Shown here: positions 24,649 to 37,101 of the stretch, piece by piece
How the letters are laid out: every line of letters starts with the position of its first letter
How positions within the stretch are numbered: position 1 is the stretch's first letter
DNA from: Heloderma charlesbogerti
Lineage: Eukaryota > Chordata > Lepidosauria > Squamata > Helodermatidae
DNA length: 64,000 nucleotides
Assembly: GCA_026122225.1 (NCBI GenBank)
Contig: JANEZZ010002064.1
Span: 372,001 to 436,000, forward strand
Direction of reading: 5' to 3'
Translations under genes and position numbers: made by a program
Notes under the pieces: generated by a model
Seen by the model: the letters and a program-made list of their open reading frames with translations, nothing else
Told to the model about the DNA's origin: nothing
Database searches by the model: none

Positions 24649-25299
24649 CAGGCAGTATTGCAAAACATACCAGTCCCTAGCTATCAGCTCTTTAGCTATT
24701 GGATTCTAAACTCCATGCATATGATAGCTGATATTATTTCTTTATGGTTGTGTGTGTGCCCATCTACTGTTTTCAGCTTTTGATGCTTTAATGACTGTTT
24801 GGCTAGGTGAACAGTGCTACACAAGCACAAGTAATTCTGTTGTTAACTGTGAATAGAGTGATGCTTTTGGCCCTTCAATGCCAGCAGTCCTGTTGTTTTA
24901 GCATTTCCCTGATGCCAGCAATAAGTTATGACTACAATCTGCTGTATTGTCTCCGCATGCCCTGTGGAAAATTGCAGTGCAAGGAGCAGCCTCTGACAAC
25001 AGACTACAGTTATCATGGCAGCAGCAACAAAGAAATAACCATGATCCAAAAAAGTTGTGGAGCCTTGCAGGAATATAGCCTTAAGACAAAATGCAAACAA
25101 ACAAAAAATAGGTGGAAGATGGATGAGAGCAAATATTTAGATGAATAATGTTTTTGCAAGATATGAGGAATGCTTTTTAATTTAGAATGCATTGTTTGTT
25201 AATATGGAATAACAAAGGAAGAAAGGGCCCTTTTTAAGTCAGTATTTATTTCAGGTTGAGTATTTTGGAAACTTTCTATCTTCAGGGAAGGATTTCCAA

Positions 25300-25715
25300 A
25301 TCAACTAGACTCCCAAGAGTCCTACACATTGCAAAGCGAGTGTGGAAATCAAGCACTATGAGGGATGGCTGAAAATGCTGCATATGTTTAGCCTGGAAAA
25401 GAGAAGATTTAGGGGAGACATGATCATGATCTTCAAATATCTGAAGTGCTGTCACACAGAAGATGGGGCAGACCTGTTCTCTGTTGCTCCAGAGGGCAGG
25501 ATTAAACCCAATAGATGGAAACTGTAGGGAAATAGATTCTGAATCAACATTAAGAGAAGCAACCCAATGATGGCCGTTCGTCAGTGGAGCAGACTGCCTG
25601 GTGAACTCTGTTGGATGCTGAGGATGCTGTAGTTGCATCCTACATTACAGAGGCTTTATTGGGCAGAGGGTTGGACTAGATTACCTCCAAGATCCCTTCC
25701 AACTCTCTGACTCTG
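25300..25715 (+). mobile_element. CR1-type LINE ORF2 C-terminus and 3' end, sense
   Basis: The frame from 25342 encodes MFSLEKRRFRGDMIMIFKYL, the conserved LFSLEKRRLRGDMI region near the end of CR1 ORF2. It is followed by sequence ending in 'gggttggactagattacctcc' and 'cttccaactctctgactct', a degraded CR1 tail. Confidence 0.8.
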
Positions 25716-26105
25716 ATTTGGGATGCGTTTTAGAGTGCACATTTATTTCATGCATGGTAGGCATGTTGGGTTTTGCCATTGCCCCATCTGAACTGAGAAT
25801 GCACCATCCAACACTCCCCTGTAGCAACATATTACAGGAGAAGATCAGTGGTAGTAGGAAAGGTATTTTTCCAGGAAATTTATCTGCCATTTCTGATCTT
25901 CTTGTTGAGGAACTACCGCCCCCCTGTAAATTTCCAGGGAACATCAGGGTTCCCAGGAACATAGTTTGACTGGAGAAGTGTCTTTCAATGTGCTATTTTC
26001 ATCTGCTTTGCAAACAGGGAGGAACACAAGAAAGGTTTCAGTGACACTTGAGAAAAATAGCAGTGTCAGCATTTATGCACATGACTCCCACACCTACCTT
26101 TCTGA

Positions 26106-26304
26106 TAGTGGAGGCTGGTGGCTCCAACGTCAGTGGGGAGGAAAACCCGCTCCAGATTTAAGTCAGAACTCTAAAGGAGCTATCCAAGGTGCTGAAGCCA
26201 ATCTCAAAATAGGTTCAGCATCTTGGATAGCTTCTTTAAAGTTCTCACTGAAACCTGGAGTGGATTCACCGCCCCACTGATGTTGGAGCTGCCAGCCTCC
26301 ACTG
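26106..26304. mobile_element. 199 bp hAT foldback MITE with target duplication
   Basis: Starts TAGTGGAGGCTGG and ends CCAGCCTCCACTG. The flanks CTTTCTGA (26098-26105) and CTTTCTGC (26305-26312) match at 7 of 8 bases. The arms stay paired for about 95 bases each ('gctccaacgtcagtgggg' against 'ccccactgatgttggagc'). Confidence 0.85.
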
Positions 26305-27234
26305 CTTTCTGCCCTTGATCTCCCCACAGTCTCCATTTAATAACATATCTTCAGGTGTCTCTCTGAAACTTCATCTTTGTACTTTAAGTCATGCCATACT
26401 CTCAAACTGAAAACATCAAAAGCAGAATTTATATCTGTTCCACTTTAATCTTTATCTGTCACCCCCCATTCTCTTCTGTCTGTCAAACACACATACACCC
26501 CTTCATGATCCAGCTTGCTTTTCTGCACCTATTTGTAAGGTTGTGTGCAGGCGATAACTTTTCAGAGGGCTGGTTCACATACAGTCACAGTGTGCATGAT
26601 CTATATGTGGGGAGGCGCTAACCCTACCCTCCCAGCCCCACATCTGTAGACCAAAGCATGTGACATCAGGCCCCATACCTCTATGACCTGCTCATGTAAT
26701 TGATCCATCCTCTTTTCGGTGTTGGTCTGTTGCTGAAATATCTCATGCTTGGTGTCATGCAAGAGCTAAAATATGGCTGGGAGCACAAATCTGGATTTCT
26801 CCCATGAAGACCCAGAGCCTCTAAACTAGTTTCCTGTTGATGTTTAGATCAGCTTCACAGTCTTAAACTTTCAGCACTGTGCCCTATCTTGTCTATCTCT
26901 TCTATCAACTCTATCATCTCTTCTCCTCCCCCTTTCCCTACTCCTGCCTTATTCCCTGCTGCTTTCTAATGCTGGAAACAACCCCTCTTCTCCTAAAACC
27001 TTCTTCCAGAGTGTCATGCAGCCTTGCAAATAAGCATGCAAGTTTTTACTAGCCTGCATACCTACACAGACAGACATGTGTTAGCCATTAGTAGCCTCGT
27101 TGAGGGAGTGGGGGAGAATCCCACCTCCTCTAAAGCTTCCTTGGTCGTGCTGGTTGCCTGGAGGAGATGTGTACTTGCCACAGGCAACCAGGCAAGCATC
27201 TGTTTACAAGCCCAAGTTAACCCATAGTTGCTAA

Positions 27235-27420
27235 AGCAACATTTTAAAGACTAACAAATGTATTATGGCTTTGGCTTTGTGTCCTAGAGTCTATTCATCA
27301 GATGCATGAAGAGTTATCCTTGGTAGACAGGTGTACACAAGTGTAGACAGACTAACACAACCCCCTCTAGTTACTACTATCAAGCTTGATGCTTCTTCAT
27401 CAGGCTCAGTCCGATACCTT
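27235..27420. repeat. Reptile interspersed repeat fragment, class uncertain
   Basis: 'aaagactaacaaatgtatta', 'tctattcatcagatgcatga' and 'agacagactaacacaacccc' are recurrent in reptile genomes as I recall them, and a related segment is at 45960-46113. Superfamily not determined. Confidence 0.45.
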
Positions 27421-27449
27421 CTTCACTTCCTGTCCTGCTTAAATTAGGG

Positions 27450-27598
27450 CATAGGGAACCAGGTGCTCTCCAGATTACATTACATTTGTAATGTACATTT
27501 TGGACTACAACTCCCATAATCTCCAGTCAGCATTAGCAATAGTCAAGGATTATGGGAGTTGTAGTCCAAAACATCTGGAGGCACCTGTTTGGCTACCT
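27450..27598. mobile_element. Palindromic MITE with two ZNF143-like motifs
   Basis: The arms 'tggactacaactcccataat' (27501-27520) and 'attatgggagttgtagtcca' (27549-27568) are perfect complements. Outer arms ('aaccaggtgctctccag' and 'ctggaggcacctgtttgg') are diverged. Confidence 0.75.
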
Positions 27599-28144
27599 CT
27601 GGCTTCAACTGTAGATCCACAAGGCCAGAGTTGTGGTACCCAGATACTGTTTGAGCTAAATAAATAACTTGCTGCCACCCATTCACTTCTCTCAATCTAG
27701 GGCTGTGGAAATAGAGTCTGACATAAATCTCTGAAAGCCATAGGCTGTCATAATCTGTAGGCAGTCGTCCTCTGCTGCTGTAACAGTGAGGGCTCCTACT
27801 CAGCTTATTCCCATTACAGCAGGAATGCTTGCCTCCTATGGGTCGGTGGGAGTTGAAAATTAAAGGGATGTCTCCTACTTCTGCCATTAGACACCAGTGG
27901 GTGCTAACAGAGAGGAGGGTGAATAGGAGGAATCCACAGAGGAAGCTATTGAAGCCAGTCAGGCTTTTGCTGTGTTACTGACATCATTCTTTGGTCCAGT
28001 TGTGGAATTTATGGAATTCCTAGACCCAGAAGATTGGCTGTGATCTGATAGCAGTTGCATTTCTCAAAAACAGCACTAGACACTGAAGCAGAATGTATGC
28101 ATGCAGGTGTGCCAGCTTTTTCTTCCTTTTAAACACAGGTGTCG

Positions 28145-28425
28145 AACTGGTTCACACGTAACTACAACCCAGAGTATGGGGCGAGTGTGGGTTGTCGTTA
28201 TGTGCGAAATGTTTACTATGGTTTAACTATGGATTGTTAACCACGACAACCCTGGAAGAGAAGCTATGGTTTGTTGTTGGGTTTTGAAGTCAAGGTTGTT
28301 CATTGTTAACAACCCATAGTTATACCATAGTGCAGGGTTCACACATAGCGACAACCCATGATTCAACAACAACCCATACTCAACCTATACTCTGGGTTGT
28401 CATTACGTGTGTACCAGGCCATTGT
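28145..28425. mobile_element. Foldback element ('ctggttcacacgtaa' ends), copy 1
   Basis: The left terminus 'ctggttcacacgtaactac' mirrors the right 'cattacgtgtgtaccag'. Inside, 'aacccatagt' and 'actatggttt' motifs alternate in inverted order. It shares sequence throughout with 39512-39817. Confidence 0.75.
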
Positions 28426-28861
28426 CTTGTGGAATGCAATGTCAGCTTAAGAGGGTTCTCCCTCCCCTTCCCAAAGACTGCCAAATCTAGAGATGAGAAT
28501 TATGTGCCACATCCTGAAATCCAATTCTGCCCCCTGGGATGCTTTTGTCCACAAAGGAGGGCTGATGTCACAAACTTCATCGTCAACTTTGCAAGAGGCA
28601 GTATTGGGCGAGAGAAATGAGGTCCACTTTATCCAAAAAGGCTTTGTAGAGGTTGCCAGTTCCTGATACAAGGTGGATAATGGGCTTTAGATTTGTGCAT
28701 TAGACTTGTGCTAGCAGCTTTCACGTTGCATATTTCAGGATTAAGATTAGAATATGCATTTCAGGTTATCAGAACAGGCATTGCTACAAAATGAAAATGT
28801 GACACGCACCACAGAAAGGGGATGTGTATAATATGCCAGAATTTATCTGTAAGGTGAATTG

Positions 28862-29290
28862 GGGTGCAATCCTATGGCTGCTAGACAGTGGCTAGATAGC
28901 CATAGGATTTTTCGTTTTCTGAGAACTGAGCTTGGAGCCAGCTCTCTGAGGTCAGTTACCAGAAAACTGTCTCCCGACCGCATTATAGGCATCATGGTTT
29001 GTCCTTGGCTCTGCGCTTGGAAAAGCAGCGTGGAGCAGGGGACAAGGGGGCATTTCTGGGGGCGGGGAGGGGATGGTGGGACCACCGTTACGATGCTTCC
29101 TATGCGCTGTCTGGCCTCCCCCCCCGACTCCAAGGAGCACTAGCTAGACGGCAGAAATCAGCTGCCTAGCCACAAGTGCAGGGCAGCCGGAGCACAGAGA
29201 AGATCTGCGCGGTGCCCCACCTGCCCTGCATTGGGTAGTCGGTCACCTCCAAGTCCGGAGGCAGCCGACTATCCCTATAGGATTGCACAT
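28862..29290 (+). mobile_element. ~420 bp nonautonomous transposon, copy 1
   Basis: Starts GGGTGCAATCCTATGGC and ends TATAGGATTGCACAT, with TTG before and TTA after. Contains 'ctctctgaggtcagttacc', 'gcttcctatgcgc' and 'gcagggcagccggagcacag', shared with 52692-53104 in the same order. GC-rich; no transposase frame. Related copies at 30961-31377 and 61662-62093 are inverted. Confidence 0.75.
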
Positions 29291-29394
29291 TTAGTATGTT
29301 AAATGCAGAATGGAATATTAACCTTTGAGATAATGTTTCTTGAAATCTAAGGGCTGTTCAAGTGTAACAATGTTAAATGCTTCACAAAAATGGT

Positions 29395-29485
29395 TTATAC
29401 AAAGTTTAATCCTATACACACTTAGCTGGGAGTAAGTCCTATTGAACTCCACAAGACTTGCTTCCCAGGAGACTTACATAGGCTT
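29395..29485. mobile_element. Short MITE ('gggagtaagtcctattgaac' type)
   Basis: The block 'ttaatcctatacacacttag' and 'gggagtaagtcctattgaac' matches a family also present at 47637-47713. The right half is diverged. Confidence 0.55.
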
Positions 29486-30960
29486 GCCTATGTAAGGCAA
29501 GTTGTCTCAGGTCCGCTTGTACATTATATTTTTAGATGTACACCAAAAATGTTTTAAATGTACCACAAAACTACAAAATGTGAATGCAAAAAACATGTAT
29601 ATCATACTTACTGGAGCCATGAGTAGTTTCACTTTTCTGTTTCGTGTGCACACTGTGGCATGCCTGGATTTACCTTTGTGTACCATGTGAAATAGCCTTC
29701 AGCCTGTCAGAGCTCTAGCTCTGAAGAATTTTTTTAACATTGCTTTTTAGTTGGTTGATGTCACAGCTTCCATTTAAAGAACAAGAGCTTGTTTTTAGAA
29801 TAGGAAAAATTCTGGTTTTGTGCGCCAAACTCACCATCTCACCCAGGAAGCTCTTGTCGTTCATGGTCACTATTGCCTTATCATACTTAAGTGACCTTGA
29901 AGAAAGAAGCAGCTCTCTTTAGCTGCAATTTATATTCATATCCCTGCCCTCATCCACTCCACCACAGTTTGTTTTCTCTTTTAAAAATTGTGCCTCTCTG
30001 CCTCTCCTGGCAGCAGCAGACCGAGCATAGAGCCCTTTGACAGCAGCTGCCAGATCGTCTTCTAGACAACGAACGAGCAGACAGTCTAGGAGGACTCCAT
30101 GGTTCCAGCCCTCTGCCTTTCCCAGAAGTGGAAAGATGCCTTACGTGGAAAAGAGCAGGGAAGTGGGCTCGGCATGACCCACATTGCGGGGAGGTAGAGA
30201 AGTGGAATGGGAGCAAGGCCACCATGGAATATTCGGCACTGTCGCAGAATTTGCAGTGGCGATATAGCACCACTGTTGTTTTTTAGTGGCAGGCCCACCA
30301 CAGTTTTTCAGTAGTGTGGGTGGGGGGCTTGGGGGTGCACTCCTGCTCTAGAGTAAAAAAAAAGAAAAGCAAAAAAAGACATAGCTGCTAGGTAGTTTTT
30401 AAAGTAACGTGCACTTTGGGTCTATGGGACAGCATCCTCCACCTCACCTGAGGACAGCAGGTTGGCCGAGAGGGCGCAGGGCAGTTGGCATGCAACGCAC
30501 AGCTCTGTACTTCCAACAGAAGGGAGCAGCCGGGCTGCTGCTGCTGCTGCTGCTTTCTCCACATCAACCTTCATCTGCTGCCTGATAGGGCTGGCCCTGG
30601 CTGGGGGCAAAGAGTTAAAGCCCCTGATCTGGATCAGGTTTCCTGTGTTGTCTTTTGAGTAAGAAAAAAGAACAGGTGTAGCTGCATGCTACGTATTTTT
30701 AAGAGTAATGCTTAGTTTGATACTGTTAAGATTGCTGGGCTATCTTTATTTGCGTCACTCAAGGAAATTCTTACGTACTTCCCATGAGCACAGAATGAAG
30801 GGGTGATACATTTATTCTGTAGTGTTTATGGTATAATGGTGTGGTTTTGAGTTTGCATCATTAGCGAATACAGATATCTATAAGACTGGTCAGAGTGGTG
30901 GGAAAAAAACAACTCTGGCACGCTTTCAAGGCTTGGCCACAAAATAAGATTAACGCCTTA

Positions 30961-31377
30961 GGCACAGTCCTATAGACAGGTGCCTCCAAACTCCCCTGAA
31001 GTCAGAGGTGGCTGCCTATCTAATGCAGGGTGGAAGAAGCATGGAGGAGAGGATTCCCTCTGTGCTGCAGCTACCCTAAGTGTGGCTTTGGGGAGAGGAT
31101 GGGAACAGGGCTGGAGACCACATAGGAAGGTATCTAAAACAGCTTCTGTGGTTTCCTCCCATCTCTGCCCCCAGGAATGCCTTGTTTTCACCCCTCTGTA
31201 CTCATGTGTTCTGAGCATAGAGGCGGTGGTGGTGTGGTTCTCTGCCCCAGCTACGAGGGGGCGAGGGAGCACAGTTTCCCAGCTACAAGCTCACAGCTCT
31301 GTCTACGAGCTCATAGCTGGGAAACTGAAAAATCCTATCTCCCCCAGATGCTGTCTATGGGACAAAGGATTGCTCTC
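30961..31377 (-). mobile_element. ~420 bp nonautonomous transposon, copy 4 (inverted)
   Basis: Flanked on both sides by TTA (30958-30960 and 31378-31380). Ends GGCACAGTCCTATAG and AAGGATTGCTCTC. On the minus strand 'cccatagacagcatctggg', 'ggatttttcagtttccc' and later 'gcttcttccaccctgcatta' follow the order of copy 1. An internal inverted pair ('gtttcccagctacaagctca' / 'gagctcatagctgggaaac') lies at 31272-31326. Confidence 0.7.
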
Positions 31378-31532
31378 TTAATGTGGTTTGGTTCTCAGTT
31401 TTTAATCCTAACTATATGAAGTAGTTGAGGAGGAAAATCATTTGGGATGGGGTGATAGGGAAGGGTGCCTTGGTGTGTATGAATCTGCTGAGAAACATTT
31501 TTAACCTGTTAACAGTTGTGTTTGCCAGCTGA

Positions 31533-33099
<1,567 letters not shown>

Positions 33100-33275
33100 G
33101 AATTTATCACTACCAGAGGACTGACTCCAAACTGTTGCATCAACATCCCTGCCTCCTCAACACTCCCTGCCTTGGCAAACGGGTGCAGAGAGAGGTTTGT
33201 AGCCCAGGGGCAATTCAGAAGCAACCTGTGCTCCTCCAACTTCGCAGTGCAACAGACCAAGATAGTTCGATCGGG

Positions 33276-33306
<31 letters not shown>

Positions 33307-33313
33307 TGCGTGC
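33276..33313 (+). repeat. (GT)n/(GC) microsatellite in the MAP1LC3A 3' UTR
   Basis: About thirteen uninterrupted GT units run into a short GC/GT mixed tract. It lies 180 bases after the LC3A stop codon and would be transcribed. Purine-pyrimidine alternation of this kind is length-variable and can form Z-DNA. Confidence 0.9.
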
Positions 33314-34105
33314 CCTATGAGTCTCTACTTTTTCCTTGCGATTGTCTCTACCCCTTATGTGCAACACTCTTTGCTCCCTCCCACCTTCTCTGTTCTCTGT
33401 CTTTCTCTGTTGTCATTATGTTCTTTTTCTTAGTCCAATGCCAAATTGATGGAGCTTGTGGCAGGCAGAGGAAGAAAAGGAACTGTTTCCTTGCCTGCTG
33501 GGGCAAGGAATGGGCTTGTCCACTGAACTTCTGTTTAAGGGACAGGAAGTCTGAAGACAAAAACAAACAAAAAAGTAAATAACTATCTTTGCTCTTGCAT
33601 TTTAATTGATTTTAATTACTTGCATATCAATTCTTGGTGCTACAGAGTAGATGTAGGCATCTTCTACAGGACTGTGTATAATGTATATCTTTTAGATTTA
33701 TTTTATTATTTTTAAGCACGATGGGGGGAATATAATTTGCTTGTATTATGTAGGTTTAAAAAACAAACCCAAGCTTCTTTGCACTTTAAAATGTAGTAGA
33801 AGTGAGAATGGAATTAGCTTAATTTTCACAGATGTGTTGTACCCTGTGCTGCTTCTCTGTTGAAATTTGTACGTACCCTTTTAGTTGTTGTTTTTTTTAA
33901 GCCAGCCTCTCCTCCTTTCTTGCATGCATGGAATTTTTTTCCTTTTTCTATTTTAGTCCCATTGTGACGAACAGACCATTCACTCAAGGAATGTACTGAT
34001 TTATATTGCTACTTTTTTCTTTTCTTTTTTTAAATTTATGATACCAAAAAAGTGTGTATGACAAGAAAAAATCCACCTGGTCAAATCTATACAAATATCT
34101 ATATA

Positions 34106-34117
34106 AATAAAAATAAA
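34106..34117 (+). promoter_or_regulatory. MAP1LC3A: Polyadenylation signals of MAP1LC3A
   Basis: Two canonical AATAAA hexamers lie almost end to end (34106-34111 and 34112-34117). A T/G-rich stretch follows at about 34127-34140, as expected of a downstream element. I saw no earlier AATAAA between the stop codon and this point. Confidence 0.65.
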
Positions 34118-34811
34118 TTAAAATTATGTCTTGTTGTATGAGCAGTAGATTCCTCCATCCATGATATCGTGATAATCTACGTGTCTGACGTCCAAGTGAT
34201 GTTCTTGAAAGATGCAAACTTATGCCAGGTTTTGCTACCACTGTAATTATACTGTCTAAAGTAGGGCTAGGAAAACTATTTTACTCTCTAGATGACACAA
34301 GATATACCTGTAAACAGATGCTAGTTTTTCTGTTTCCCCCCTCCATCTGTTCTTCAGATGGGCTGTTCACTTTGGAGATATGGGCTGTTCGCTTTGGGGT
34401 GATTTTCCCAACACCTTGTGTGTGTTCCTGCTCAAACGTTTATATGGTAGTTTAAAAAAATTACACTTTTAAAACTGGTCCAGTGGTGGCTTTGTGACTC
34501 TCATGAGCGTCAGCCAATCAGTAATCTGCACAGTCATTCTCCAAGAAGGAAGTGATGGCTTCATGACTGACACAAGAGTTGGCCATTAGTGCTGTGCAAA
34601 TACAGCTTTTGCTCCAAACCAGAACAATGATACTTTCTTTCCAGAGTGACGGAGGAAGGGGTATGTATGTGAACAGGCCTTAAGTAAATTCTTAACTTAT
34701 TTGCCCTCTGCGCTGCGCCCTGTGCAGCCAGGTGGCTTAAGCCTCAATAGGGCTTTTTCTTTTATGTATTTATTGAAAAATATTAGCCCACCTTTAAGGG
34801 TGGGATCCTTA

Positions 34812-34942
34812 AAGTGGACTCCCCCTGCTCCCCCCCCCAGATATTTTGAACTATAACTCCCATCAGCACCAGCCAGCAATGGCTAGGAATGAATGGGGAT
34901 TGTAGTTGAAAACATCTGGGGGTCCAGGTTGGGGGAGCCCAC
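34812..34942. mobile_element. Palindromic MITE copy
   Basis: 'gtggactccccctgctcccc...actataactcccatca' pairs with 'tggggattgtagttg...gttgggggagcccac'. Diverged member of the same family. Confidence 0.65.
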
Positions 34943-35771
34943 CTTAAAGGATTAATTAGCATCATTATGCCGTCCCCATCTGCAAGGTCATCTCAGCCTT
35001 ATCTCTACCCCTGCTAAGCTTCTGCTGTTTAAGACAGGCCCACGGAGGTTGTACATGGTCTTTGGTATTAGGGTCTCTGTCCTTTCATTCTTTTTTTCTT
35101 TTGCTGAGTAGGAGAAACTTGTGCATCACAGCTGTTCCAGGCTGTGGTTGGTAAAGCTGACTGAGTATACAGTGCGCATGCACACACAGTAGCAGAGTTG
35201 TTAGTCAGGTTAGAAGTATAGTATATAAAACCTATTTTATTTTATTGTACTGGATAGAGCTGTTTGTAGAACTCTAGAAACAGAAATCCATATGGAAGAC
35301 CATGGTCTTTTATTCAGTTTTTTAGCCGAGGCCTTAGTACCAGTTCTTACAAAAACGCTTCAAGAGGACACTACAGTGAAAGCTTTTGTGGGGGTGGGCG
35401 GGGGTGGAATTGAAATCTGAAAGGCATTCTGAGCTTTTACAGTAGGAATCAATTCCACAGCCATAACCTGTTCATCAACGGATCTGCTACAAGGCATAGA
35501 GGATCAGAGGGGTAACAATCTTCTCTGGCCATTTTGAACTGGTAAAATCTTGGTGGCCTCGCCCTGTCCTTTCACGATTCCCAGAAACTGACACAAAAGT
35601 GCAATCAAATAGCCTTGCGCCATGAAACATTCCAGTCCCTTTGGTCAAGAGCAAAGAGACGCACCACTAGAGAAAGATAACTATGGTTTTTGTTATTCTG
35701 CACAGGTACCAGCAAGACCACACAGGATGGCAAAAGGGAACGCTGACCTTATGTTTGCTGAAGGGAGAGAA

Positions 35772-35900
35772 ATCGTAGAATCATAGAATAGTAGGGCAGG
35801 AAGGGGCCTGAGTCCAACCTCCTGCTCAGTGCAGGAATCCAAGTCAGAGCATCCCTGACAGATGGCTGTCCAACCTCCTCCCACAATGCAGCCCTTTCTT
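35772..35900 (-). mobile_element. CR1 3' terminus, antisense
   Basis: 'tcgtagaatcatagaatagt' is the complement of the CR1 terminal (ATTCTATG) repeat. 'ccaacctcctgctcagtgca' precedes it in the element's own orientation. It shares the 'ttcctgcactgagcagg' block with the 5S chimera at 51805. Confidence 0.85.
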
Positions 35901-36230
35901 CTTAAAAGTCATTCCAAGAAATTGCTGCTCCTCATAAACCTTTCCCCCTCCCCCTGAAGGGTTGTCAGGTAGAAGAAACTAGACATACCAGGAAGCAAGA
36001 TCACAGGCTGCACTCTTCCTCTGTCAAGTATATGGTGCCAGACTCATTTGGAATAGAGTTAATTTGGTTGTAGGAAATCTAGGTTCAACTCCTGCCCTGC
36101 CCTGGGTTCCAAACTATGTTGTGAGGAAGCCTGGGGTTTCTTGGAAGCTCATCCATGAGAAAGTTCCTTCATGAGATCAGCAATGACAGGTGTGCTTTCC
36201 CATCACTCGCTGCCCATCTTCCCCTGCAAG

Positions 36231-37101
36231 TAGGGATGTATGAAAGTGACTTACCTTTCACGGATTATGTTGATGGTGGGGGGAGGCGTTCCGTCCCTCC
36301 CCCCGGAATCCTGGATGGGGGGGGAGGCGATCCGTTCCTCCCCCCCAGAATTCTCGATGGCCGGCTGTGCTCCGCAGCAGCTCCGTGGGGCAGCCGGCCA
36401 GGCCCAGAGCTGTCCGCAGCTGGATTTCCGGCCGTGGAGGGCTCTGGGGAAAAACAAACAAACCGCGTACACAAATGGTGGCGGCTACGGCCGCCGCCAT
36501 TTGCGTCCCATCTTTTTGGCCGTCTGAATCTACGTAAATATTTACGTAGACTATGACGGCGAAAATCAAGGGGAACGCAAATAGCGTAGCGGGCGCTATT
36601 TGAGTCCCTTTTTGATTCACCGTTTTAGCCTACGTAAATCTTTACGTAGGCTAAAACAGCGAATCAAAAAGGGACGCAAATAGCGCCCGCTACACTATTT
36701 GCGTTCCCCTTTATTTTCACCGTCATAGTCTATGTAAATATTTACGTAGATTCAGACGGCCAAAAAGAAGGAATGCAAATGGCGGCGGCCGTAGCCGCTG
36801 CCATTTGCATACGCGGGTTGTTGTTGTTTTTAAACCCACCCAGCCATGATAGGCTACGTAAAGATTTACGTAGCCTATCACGTCTTTTTTTTTTTTTTTT
36901 AACAAGACTGGAAATGGCGGTGGCAGCCGGTCAGAAGACCAGCTGGAGCCGCCGCTGCCTGGAAGATCCGCCCCAGGTAAGTCTCATCCCGGGGGGGATC
37001 CGTGGGGGGGTGGCAGGCCATTCCACCACGGAGTTCGGGGGGCCAAATGCACTGGCATTCGGCCTCACCGAGATCCGTGGTGGAATTCTCTGACATCCCT
37101 A
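36231..37101 (-). mobile_element. 871 bp hAT foldback element, copy 2 (inverted)
   Basis: Ends TAGGGATG and CATCCCTA are flanked by identical CCTGCAAG duplications (36223-36230 and 37102-37109). Compared with 20591-21547 it is inverted: 'gtgacttacctttcacgga' is at its left and 'gcattcggcctcaccg', 'gtggtggaattctc' at its right. The same modules recur: 'tacgtaaatatttacgta' hairpins, 'ggcggccgtagccgctgcc', and a central inverted repeat 'gggaacgcaaatagcg'. No transposase. Confidence 0.9.

Larger units (their letters stand above)
33100..34135 (+). other. MAP1LC3A: MAP1LC3A 3' untranslated region (inferred)
   Basis: The sequence after the TGA at 33097-33099 runs without an intron signal to a tandem pair of AATAAA hexamers near 34106-34117. 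It holds a GT microsatellite at 33276-33313 and T-rich stretches. I saw no clear transposon in it, unlike flanking DNA, which fits transcribed and constrained sequence. The 3' end is inferred from the signal, not observed. Confidence 0.6.
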
